From the NCBI GenBank assembly GCA_038236965.1, contig JBBRZF010000060.1, positions 1 through 17,463 on the forward strand: 17,463 nt of DNA, in the 5' to 3' direction. The stretch comes from JBBRZF01 sp038236965 (GTDB taxonomy: Bacteria > Acidobacteriota > Terriglobia > Terriglobales > Acidobacteriaceae). The position numbers and the translations under genes are program-made. Shown one piece after another: positions 1 through 6,641 of the stretch. Each line of letters opens with the position of its first letter. Within the stretch, counting starts at the first letter, position 1. The notes beneath the pieces were generated by a model. It did not search any database, was not told where the DNA came from, and saw nothing but the letters and a program-made list of their open reading frames with translations.

Positions 1-68
1 CCGCGCTCCCGTTCCATGCCTGCTGCGTTGATTCGCTGGTTCCCATTCGTCCCGCGCGGCGAAACTGG

Positions 69-74
69 TAGACT
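69..74 (+). promoter_or_regulatory. possible extended -10 for polA
   Basis: TAGACT is preceded by TG and one base (TGGTAGACT, 66-74), an extended -10 pattern. It ends only six bases before the GTG start of polA at 81. No convincing -35 and no ribosome-binding site are visible, so the transcript could be leaderless. This is pattern matching on a short sequence at the window edge. Confidence 0.25.
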
Positions 75-80
75 TTTTCC

Positions 81-2912
81 GTGCCCGCAAAGAAGAAACC
101 CGCCAACGTAGAAGCTGAAACTGCCGTCCCCGCCGAACCCGCGCGCAAGCCCGTCCTGCCTCCCGACCCCGGCGGCCAAGGACGCGTCTTCCTCATCGAC
201 ACGATGTCGTTCATCTTTCGCGCCTATCACGCGATGGCCCGCCAGCGGCCGATGTCCACCAAGACCGGGGTACCCACCAGCGCGACTTACGTCTTCGTGA
301 ACATGCTCAACAAGCTGCGAAAGGACTTCAATCCCGAGTACATCGCAGCCGTGTACGACGTCTCTGCCCCGACCTTTCGCGATGAGCAGGCCTCGGCCAT
401 GCCCAGCCAGCGCAAGTTCGACAAGGCCACGCAAGCCTACGTGCAAGTGGAATACGCGGGCTACAAGGCGAACCGCGCGGCCATGCCGGAAGACCTGGCG
501 CAGCAGTTGCCCTACATACGCCGCGCGCTCGACGCCTACCGCATCCCCATCCTCGAGATGCCGGGCTTCGAGGCCGACGACGTGATCGGCACGCTCGCGC
601 AAAAAGCTGCAAAGGAAAACTTCCCCGTGTACGTGGTCTCCAGCGACAAGGACATGTTGCAACTGGTCACCGAGCACGTCTGCGTGCTGAATCCTCCGAA
701 AGACAATTTGCTCTGCGATCGCGCCAAGGTCGAGGAGTTGCTCGGAGTTCCTCCCGAGCGCGTCATCGACGTGATGGCCCTGCGCGGAGACTCCATCGAC
801 AACGTGCCCGGCGCCCCCGGTATTGGTGACAAAGGCTCGGTCGAGTTGATCCAGAAATTCGGTTCGCTTGATAACCTGCTCGCCCACGCGGACGAGGTGG
901 AACGCAAGACTTATCGCGAATCGCTGCAGAACAATCGCGAGATGATTCTGCTGAGCAAACAGTTGGTAACCATCGACTGCAATGTTGACATCGAGTTCGA
1001 GCCCGACGCGATGCGCGCGCAAGAACCGGACGCACTCGCCGCGCGCGATCTTTTCACGGAACTTGAATTCACGATCCTGGTGAAGGAGTTCCTCATCTCC
1101 GGCGTGGAAGTCGGAGAGACCGAATACTCCGAAGCCAAGAGCGCGACCGATGTGCAGCGTCTGCTTGATTCACGCGAACCCGGCGACGCAGTGGCCATTG
1201 CCTTCGAGTTGTCGCTGACAAGCGCGCCCGCCAGCGAAGACGAAGAAGAACCAAGCACCGCGGGCGATCATGCGAATGGAACGCTGTCTCTGCTGCCGCC
1301 CGACGTTATTGTGGAAGCCATCGAGGACAAACCGGTGCAGCGTGCAGCGCTCGCAAGCGCGCCTGGAACGGCCGTGACGGTCTCGCTGGCCAGCGACGCG
1401 GGCGAACCGCTGCGGAAAGTATTGGCCGATTGGAAGACGCCGAAGGCTATTCACGATTACAAGACTGCGCTGCATGCGCTCTCCGGACAAGGAGTGGAGG
1501 TTGCCGGTGTCGAGCACGATCCCATGCTTTATTCCTATCTTCTCGATCCCACTTACTCGGCGCACGCACTTCGCGATGTCGCGCTGCGGAAGTTGAATCT
1601 GAAGCTCACGGGCGAACTTGCCGAAGCTGCGGACGTCACTTGGCGATTGGCGAATTCGTTGTCGCGAGAGGTGGATTCGGATGGACTGCGCGGCGTTTAC
1701 GAAGACATCGATTTGCCGTTGGTTCCCGTGCTCACACGCATGGAGCACGCAGGCGTGAGGGTGGATTGCGATGTGCTGGCCGAGATGTCTGTTCGTTTGC
1801 AACGAGAGTGCGACATCAAGGCTCGCGAGATTTACCAGCACTCCGGAGTGGAGTTCAACATCAATTCGCCGAAGCAACTTGGCGATGTGCTCTTCAACAA
1901 GCTGAACCTGCCGAAGCCCATCAAATACGGCAAAGGGAAAACGGTTTCCACCGCCGTCGATGTGCTCGAATCACTCGCCTCTGAGCACGCAGTCCCGCGA
2001 TTGGTGCTCGATTATCGCCAACTCTCAAAGCTGAAATCCACTTACGTGGATGCCTTGCCTTTGCTCTGCCGTCCGGGCTCTGGACGCATACATACCAGCT
2101 TCAACCAGGCATCCACTGCGACAGGAAGATTGTCATCAACGAATCCTAACTTGCAGAACATTCCCATACGCAGCGAGATAGGGCGCGAGATACGCGCGGC
2201 GTTCATTGCCGACGAAGGCAACGTGCTTCTCGCAGCGGATTATTCGCAGATCGAATTACGTTTGCTGGCGCATTTCTCTGAAGACCCGCTGCTGGTCGAG
2301 GCCTATCGCACCGAGCAGGACATTCACACTCTCACGGCATCGCAGGTCTTCGGCATAGACCCGGACAAGGTCGATGCTGAACATCGCGGTCGCGCAAAGG
2401 CCGTTAATTTCGGCATCGTTTACGGACTCTCAGCCTTCGGACTCTCTCAGCAACTCGGTATCGATACCAAGGAAGCGAAGAGATTTATCGACGCCTACTG
2501 GGAGAAATACGTCGGGGTACAGGAGTTCCGCGACAAGACGCTCGAAGATGCGCGCCGCGACGGATTTGTGACCACTCTCTTCGGACGCGTCCGTCCCATT
2601 CCCGACATCCTCAGCAAAAACGCAAATATGCGCGGGTTTGCCGAGCGCACCGCCGTCAACACTCCGTTGCAGGGGACGGCCGCTGACCTGATCAAATTGG
2701 CAATGATCAAGATTGATGCTGACCTGCGCGCGCGCAAATTAAAAACGCGCATGTTGCTACAGGTCCATGACGAACTGGTCTTCGAAGTTCCGGAGCACGA
2801 AGTGGAAGAGATAAAGACGCTGGTGCACGAACGCATGGAACACGTCCGCGAACTGCTTGTGCCGCTACTTGTGGAAGTTGGTGTGGGGAAGAATTGGCGC
2901 GATATGGATTAA
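81..2912 (+). CDS. polA: DNA polymerase I
   Basis: Family A DNA polymerase with 5'-3' exonuclease, used in Okazaki-fragment maturation and excision repair. The 943 residues are close to the E. coli length. The N-terminal 5' nuclease shows D40 in LIDTMSFIFRAYHAM, EADD (164-167), SSDKD (D189, D191) and the helix-hairpin-helix GDSIDNVPGAPGIGDKG. The polymerase domain has motif A AADYSQIELR (D720), motif B RAKAVNFGIVYG (771-782) and motif C QVHDELVFE (H896 D897 E898). The central 3'-5' exonuclease domain is degenerate: where active enzymes have F-D-x-E it reads A-F-E376-L-S378, so proofreading is probably lost, as in several bacterial Pol I enzymes. The start is GTG at 81, giving a Lys/Pro/Ala-rich N-terminal extension of about 30 residues before the nuclease core. 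The stop overlaps by four bases the stop of the convergent small membrane gene. Confidence 0.97.
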   Translation: MPAKKKPANVEAETAVPAEPARKPVLPPDPGGQGRVFLIDTMSFIFRAYHAMARQRPMSTKTGVPTSATYVFVNMLNKLRKDFNPEYIAAVYDVSAPTFRDEQASAMPSQRKFDKATQAYVQVEYAGYKANRAAMPEDLAQQLPYIRRALDAYRIPILEMPGFEADDVIGTLAQKAAKENFPVYVVSSDKDMLQLVTEHVCVLNPPKDNLLCDRAKVEELLGVPPERVIDVMALRGDSIDNVPGAPGIGDKGSVELIQKFGSLDNLLAHADEVERKTYRESLQNNREMILLSKQLVTIDCNVDIEFEPDAMRAQEPDALAARDLFTELEFTILVKEFLISGVEVGETEYSEAKSATDVQRLLDSREPGDAVAIAFELSLTSAPASEDEEEPSTAGDHANGTLSLLPPDVIVEAIEDKPVQRAALASAPGTAVTVSLASDAGEPLRKVLADWKTPKAIHDYKTALHALSGQGVEVAGVEHDPMLYSYLLDPTYSAHALRDVALRKLNLKLTGELAEAADVTWRLANSLSREVDSDGLRGVYEDIDLPLVPVLTRMEHAGVRVDCDVLAEMSVRLQRECDIKAREIYQHSGVEFNINSPKQLGDVLFNKLNLPKPIKYGKGKTVSTAVDVLESLASEHAVPRLVLDYRQLSKLKSTYVDALPLLCRPGSGRIHTSFNQASTATGRLSSTNPNLQNIPIRSEIGREIRAAFIADEGNVLLAADYSQIELRLLAHFSEDPLLVEAYRTEQDIHTLTASQVFGIDPDKVDAEHRGRAKAVNFGIVYGLSAFGLSQQLGIDTKEAKRFIDAYWEKYVGVQEFRDKTLEDARRDGFVTTLFGRVRPIPDILSKNANMRGFAERTAVNTPLQGTAADLIKLAMIKIDADLRARKLKTRMLLQVHDELVFEVPEHEVEEIKTLVHERMEHVRELLVPLLVEVGVGKNWRDMD

Positions 2913-3076
2913 CGATTTCGCGAGCGTGCGACCGCTTCTCGCATTTCTCGGCGCTCGCGCCTTACACGTATGTTTCGGGCGCGAATCATCTTCTTCAGGA
3001 ACGCGTTGTAGAGAAACCACAGCAGGCCGAGAACCACCAGCGGCACCAGCACAAAGCCGATCACCATCTCGGACAT
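2909..3076 (-). CDS. small single-span membrane protein, hypothetical
   Basis: No family is recognised. From the internal ATG at 3076 it gives 55 residues starting MSEMVIGFVLVPLVVLG: one hydrophobic span (about residues 4-24), then a strongly basic tail rich in Arg/Lys (KKMIRARNIRVRRERR), as in a small inner-membrane protein with a cytoplasmic C-terminus. The same frame stays open back to an ATG at 3178 that overlaps the glmM stop (ATGA), which would give 89 residues and translational coupling. That N-terminal extension is encoded by the terminator hairpin at 3118-3160, so the shorter start is preferred. It is the last gene after glmM and converges on polA. Confidence 0.45.
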   Translation of the reverse strand: MSEMVIGFVLVPLVVLGLLWFLYNAFLKKMIRARNIRVRRERREMREAVARSRNR

Positions 3077-3117
3077 GCTGCGCAACTGCTCGACCGGGCC
3101 GCGCGTACACGCACTGC

Positions 3118-3160
3118 AAAAAAACACTGGGCTGCTCGCAGTGAGCAGCCCAATCTTTTT
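3118..3160. terminator. bidirectional Rho-independent terminator between polA and glmM
   Basis: A perfect 10-bp stem (TGGGCTGCTC at 3128-3137 with its complement at 3143-3152) encloses a five-base loop. On the plus strand it is followed by TCTTTTT (3154-3160). On the minus strand the stem is followed, after GTG, by seven Ts (3124-3118). It lies 23 bases beyond the glmM stop and about 215 bases beyond the polA stop, so it could end both convergent transcripts. Confidence 0.8.
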
Positions 3161-3174
3161 GCGCCAAGCGGCAC

Positions 3175-4575
3175 TCATACCGACACGCCGATCGCATTCT
3201 GTATGGCCCAGGCGATAGCCTCCGCGTGACGCTGCATCTGTTCGCGACTCTCGGCCTCGATCATTACGCGCGCAAGTTTCTCCGTGCCGGAATAGCGAAC
3301 CACCACTCGGCCGTTGCCGTTGAGTTCGGCTTCGGCAGCCCTTATCGCGGCAGCGGCGGCGGGAATCTCCGCAAACGGAATCCTCTCGCTCACAGGAACG
3401 TTCTTGATGATCTGCGGAAACAACTCCAGATCAGACACCAGTTCATGGAGCGAATGGCCGCTGCGCGCCACAACGTCCAGCACGCGAAGCGCCGTCAGCA
3501 TGCCGTCACCGGTCGTTGAATCTCCATCCAGAAACAGAATGTGTCCCGACTGTTCGCCGCCGAGCTTGGCTCCGGTCTTAACCATTTCTTCCAGCACGTA
3601 CTTGTCGCCGACACTTGCGCGCAGCATGTTGATGCCGGAGGTGCGCAGAGCTTTTTCCAGCCCCATGTTGGACATAGTCGTGGCTACAACCGTATCGCCC
3701 GGCAGCAGATTGCGCGCTTTCATATCGCGCGAAGCGACCAGCAAGACACCATCGCCGTTAACGATGTTCCCTTCGGAATCGCAGCAGAGCGCGCGGTCGG
3801 CATCGCCGTCGAAGGTGATACCCATTTCGAACTTACCCGCGGCTTCAGACACATGACCCGCCACGTTTTCAGGATGAAGCGCACCGCAGCCAGCATTGAT
3901 ATTGCGCCCATCTGGCGTGGTGTGGATGAAGGTGGCTTCAATCCCGCAGAGCGCGAACAATTCCGGTGCTACCGAACTGGCGGCGCCGTTCGCACAATCC
4001 ACCAACACACGGCGCCCTCGCAGAGAGTGCGAATCGACATTCGTAGCGAGCCACTTCACATAGTCGCTGCGCAATTGCGCGTCGCCGGGCAACAGGTCAG
4101 CCATGTCCATTTCCGCCCGGACATTGGACTTTTCCAATTCATCGAGGTGAGTGAAAATCTCCGCCTCGATCTCGCGTTCAATGGAGTCAGCGAGTTTTGC
4201 GCCGTCTGAGCCAAACAACTTGATGCCATTGTCCTGCCAAGGATTGTGAGACGCCGAGATCACGATGCCCGCAGCGAGTCCGTGGGTGCGCACAAGGTAA
4301 GCGACACCCGGCGTAGTGATCACTCCAGCGCTGGCATGTCCAACGCCCGACTTCGCGAGTCCGTGCGCAAGTGCCTGACCTATCCATGCGCTGGATTCGC
4401 GCGTGTCCTGCCCGAGGATGACGCGTGCCTGAGCATTGGCTCGGATGAGCCTGCTGCCCAGCGCTCGCCCGATGGCGAAGACGGTAGCCGCATTCAGCGG
4501 ATACTGCCCGGCTACTCCGCGGATTCCGTCCGTTCCGAACAACTGTCGTGCTGGCTGCATAGCCGAGATTGACAC
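3175..4575 (-). CDS. glmM: phosphoglucosamine mutase
   Basis: Converts glucosamine-6-phosphate to glucosamine-1-phosphate in the cytoplasm, on the way to UDP-GlcNAc for peptidoglycan and lipopolysaccharide. The 466 residues match the alpha-D-phosphohexomutase family. Visible motifs are FGTDGIRG (13-20), the active-site phosphoserine loop SASHNP (Ser109), the metal loop DGDADR (256-261), the sugar-binding EQSGH (341-345) and the C-terminal phosphate site RYSGTE (427-432). Start: GTG at 4575 directly abuts the ybbR stop and has AGGGG eight bases upstream. An ATG six codons in (4560) lacks such a site, so GTG is preferred. It is the third gene of cdaA-ybbR-glmM, an order conserved in many bacteria and linking c-di-AMP to cell-wall precursor supply. 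Confidence 0.96.
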   Translation of the reverse strand: MSISAMQPARQLFGTDGIRGVAGQYPLNAATVFAIGRALGSRLIRANAQARVILGQDTRESSAWIGQALAHGLAKSGVGHASAGVITTPGVAYLVRTHGLAAGIVISASHNPWQDNGIKLFGSDGAKLADSIEREIEAEIFTHLDELEKSNVRAEMDMADLLPGDAQLRSDYVKWLATNVDSHSLRGRRVLVDCANGAASSVAPELFALCGIEATFIHTTPDGRNINAGCGALHPENVAGHVSEAAGKFEMGITFDGDADRALCCDSEGNIVNGDGVLLVASRDMKARNLLPGDTVVATTMSNMGLEKALRTSGINMLRASVGDKYVLEEMVKTGAKLGGEQSGHILFLDGDSTTGDGMLTALRVLDVVARSGHSLHELVSDLELFPQIIKNVPVSERIPFAEIPAAAAAIRAAEAELNGNGRVVVRYSGTEKLARVMIEAESREQMQRHAEAIAWAIQNAIGVSV

Positions 4576-5247
4576 CTATGGAACCCCTGGTCTGGAAGAT
4601 TTTTCGGTCACAACCGTCACACGGATCGGTCCCGGCTTGGCGGGACGAACCATAGGATCGGCGATGTATGCGTTGGTAGTGAAGGTGGCGCGGCCGATGA
4701 CTCCGGTGGCGTCCACTGGATCGGTGATGGCGCTATCGATGGCGTTCACGCGCTTTTCCGGACCGACGATGGTGATGGTGGCAGGGTCGGCGCTGGTATG
4801 CGAAATACGATAGCCGGCTGCGAAGGTTCCAATCACTCGCGGATGCACCTCGATCTCGCGCTGGACTCGGCGATCGAAGCTCACGCGGAACTGCGTGGGA
4901 ACGATCTGCACGACTTCGGCGTCGTGAGGTAGCTGGATCTGCTTCACCGTGAGGTCGAAGGTGCGCTCTCCTGGAGTGACGCCGACTAGATCGATGATGG
5001 GATGGATCTCCGACTGCGCGAGTTCACGGATGGTGCGGGCAGGTCCACGCACGCGAATCTGTGCCTGCGGAATATTCTCGGAGCTGATCTCGAGATTTTC
5101 CGGAACATGGTGGAATTCGATCGGCACGGTAACAGCAATCTCCGCCTTGGGATCATGCGCCACGGCGAGCCAGAGCAGCACCGCAAGAAACAGCGAGAAA
5201 AGTTTAAGTCCGGCATTGTGGAACACGTACTTTCGCAGCACGTTCAT
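4576..5247 (-). CDS. cdaR: YbbR-domain protein, CdaA regulator
   Basis: Membrane-anchored YbbR/CdaR-type protein that in Firmicutes modulates the diadenylate cyclase CdaA. The 223 residues begin with a short basic stretch and one hydrophobic helix (about residues 13-30, LKLFSLFLAVLLWLAVAHD), followed by an extracytoplasmic beta-rich region with two YbbR-like repeats (about 35-120 and 125-210). Each repeat has valine-rich strands and a 'V.G' turn (IRVRGPA, ITIVGPE). The start ATG at 5247 shares one base with the cdaA stop (TGATG), so translation is probably coupled. The stop directly abuts the GTG of glmM. Function is inferred from family and position; the protein is shorter than the Bacillus version, which has more YbbR repeats. 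Confidence 0.85.
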   Translation of the reverse strand: MNVLRKYVFHNAGLKLFSLFLAVLLWLAVAHDPKAEIAVTVPIEFHHVPENLEISSENIPQAQIRVRGPARTIRELAQSEIHPIIDLVGVTPGERTFDLTVKQIQLPHDAEVVQIVPTQFRVSFDRRVQREIEVHPRVIGTFAAGYRISHTSADPATITIVGPEKRVNAIDSAITDPVDATGVIGRATFTTNAYIADPMVRPAKPGPIRVTVVTEKSSRPGVP

Positions 5248-6122
5248 CAGCGTTCCACCTCGGGCGAAATGCCGTCGTTGTATTTCTTCGAGCGGGTTTC
5301 GCCATCATCCCCATCTCCGATGTCGGTGGGAAGCGTGGATTGCGGCACATAACGACGAAGCAGTTCGCTAAGCCGTTCGCGCAGGGTCTCCACCGTCAAG
5401 TCTCGCTCAATGGCACCAGCGACGGCCAGGCTGATGCTTCCCGTTTCTTCCGATACGATGACGGAGATCGCGTCGGTCTCTTCGGTGATACCGATTCCGG
5501 CGCGATGGCGCGTGCCCATCTGTGTAGACAGCAGCGGGTTCATGGAGAGTGGCAGGAAGCAGGCGGCGGCAGCGATGCGGTCGCGCTGAACGATGACGGC
5601 TCCGTCATGCAGAGGTGCGCTGGGGCGGAAGAGCGTCGCCAGCAGATCGTAGGAAAGTTGCGCGTCGAGCGGAACACCGCTTTCGATGTAAGTACGCAGT
5701 CCGATCTCACGCTCAATGATGATGAGCGCGCCCGTCTGGTTCTGCGAAAAAAGATTGGCCGCAAGAACGATGTCGTCGTAGGCCTCGCCACTGGTGGAGT
5801 TTCCGCCCACTCGTGAAAGCGTGAGTTGGCGACCCAGGCGGGCGAGGGCGTGCCGAATTTCCGCCTGAAAAACCACAATGAGGGCAAATATCGCGTAGGG
5901 CAGCAGCGTGGAAACCAGCCAATCCAGCGTGCGCAGGTCTGTGATGTGGGCTATGTAGAAAGCAAAGGCCAGCGCACCGACCCCGATCAGCATGGGCGCA
6001 GCGCGAGTGCCGCGGATGAGTACCAGGAACTCATAAATGAGCGCGGCTACCAGCAGGATATCGATGACGGAAATCATCGACACCTGGGGCCAACGTCCGA
6101 ACATTTGAGTAAACAGTCCCAT
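5247..6122 (-). CDS. cdaA: diadenylate cyclase CdaA (membrane type)
   Basis: Makes the second messenger c-di-AMP from two ATP. From ATG 6122 it has 291 residues. The N-terminus carries three hydrophobic segments (about 14-36, 41-60 and 66-86), then the DAC (DisA_N) domain (about 95-255) with the two hallmark motifs LHDGAVIV (DGA 173-175) and GTRHRAGIGITEETDA (RHR 205-207). The C-terminal tail (about 262-291) is acidic and charged and looks disordered. A TTG three codons upstream (6131) is also in frame, but ATG gives the usual N-terminus (short peptide, then R-W-P and the first helix). It is the first gene of the cdaA-cdaR-glmM operon. The ribosome-binding site is weak. Confidence 0.95.
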   Translation of the reverse strand: MGLFTQMFGRWPQVSMISVIDILLVAALIYEFLVLIRGTRAAPMLIGVGALAFAFYIAHITDLRTLDWLVSTLLPYAIFALIVVFQAEIRHALARLGRQLTLSRVGGNSTSGEAYDDIVLAANLFSQNQTGALIIIEREIGLRTYIESGVPLDAQLSYDLLATLFRPSAPLHDGAVIVQRDRIAAAACFLPLSMNPLLSTQMGTRHRAGIGITEETDAISVIVSEETGSISLAVAGAIERDLTVETLRERLSELLRRYVPQSTLPTDIGDGDDGETRSKKYNDGISPEVER

Positions 6123-6162
6123 GCGAATCAACGGCGCAAGGGGGACGCGCCGACGTTCTCAC

Positions 6163-6168
6163 ATTGTA
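6163..6168 (-). promoter_or_regulatory. possible -10 element for the cdaA operon
   Basis: On the minus strand TACAAT lies about 40 bases upstream of the cdaA ATG, giving a leader of roughly 30 bases. No good -35 is seen at 16-18 bases. Further upstream is a direct repeat, TGATTGAAA on the plus strand (6196-6204 and 6210-6218), which could be a regulator site. Weak evidence overall. Confidence 0.25.
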
Positions 6169-6195
6169 ATGCAGACCAAGCCCCAGCATTGAGGC

Positions 6196-6218
6196 TGATT
6201 GAAACGAATTGATTGAAA
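6196..6218. repeat. short direct repeat upstream of cdaA
   Basis: TGATTGAAA occurs twice with a 14-base period (6196-6204 and 6210-6218). It sits between the terminator of the Cys/His protein gene and the candidate -10 of cdaA, where an activator or repressor could bind. No regulator is identified. Confidence 0.35.
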
Positions 6219-6250
6219 AGGGAAGGCCGTTGCTTCCCCGCGTTCCATCC

Positions 6251-6279
6251 AGAAAATTGCCCTTGCCAGAGCAAGGGCA
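6251..6279 (-). terminator. Rho-independent terminator after the small Cys/His protein gene
   Basis: A perfect 9-bp inverted repeat, TGCCCTTGC (6258-6266) and GCAAGGGCA (6271-6279), has a four-base loop. Reading the minus strand, the stem is followed by ATTTTCT (6257-6251). It lies about 25 bases beyond the stop at 6305 and would end the kinase/small-protein transcript before the cdaA promoter region. Confidence 0.75.
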
Positions 6280-6304
6280 GTTTATGCAGGAACTCACAAA
6301 CGAG

Positions 6305-6574
6305 TCACTGGATGATGATCACCGGTTGCGTCAGCTGTGGGCAGCAATTCGAATTGTACCGATACGATCCGGCGGTGGAAGTGAAAGAAATGGTCAGCGT
6401 GCCGGGAGTTGACCCGCTTTGGGCCGGAACCGAATAATTGGGACCTGCCGGGTTCGCATTCGGCAGATTCAATCCAGTGATGTTGCATACTTGATGGTGG
6501 TGGTTCGTGAACTTCAGGCTGGTTGTTCCGGCTGCGAGCGTCGCGCCCGCGCAAATATCAACTTCAGCTGCCAT
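6305..6574 (-). CDS. small Cys/His-rich beta protein, hypothetical (possible cupredoxin-like fold)
   Basis: No family is recognised with certainty. The start is ATG 6574, chosen because AAGGAG sits seven bases upstream; the frame is open to 6601 without such a site. The 89 residues have no signal peptide or membrane span and read as alternating short beta strands with Gly/Pro/Ser/Thr turns. Potential metal ligands are C8, H25-H26-H27, C30 and C77-C78. The C-terminal pattern (TAGSYRYNSNCCPQ, then QPVIIIQ) resembles the end of plastocyanin-like domains (G-x-Y-x-Y-x-C...H...G-x-I-x-V), but the usual His and Met copper ligands are absent, so copper binding is not claimed. It lies 67 bases downstream of the kinase on the same strand and is closed by its own terminator, so it may be co-transcribed with the kinase. 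Confidence 0.7.
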   Translation of the reverse strand: MAAEVDICAGATLAAGTTSLKFTNHHHQVCNITGLNLPNANPAGPNYSVPAQSGSTPGTLTISFTSTAGSYRYNSNCCPQLTQPVIIIQ

Positions 6575-6641
6575 GTAGTTTCTCCTTACACGAAGTCGCA
6601 TTGCCCGGGCTTAATTTTCTGACTCCCGGAAAGATGCCGGA

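Noticed and set aside
1170..1877. A 235-residue open frame on the minus strand inside polA
   Set aside because: Antisense shadow of a gene with strong protein conservation; it has no domain, ribosome-binding site or promoter.
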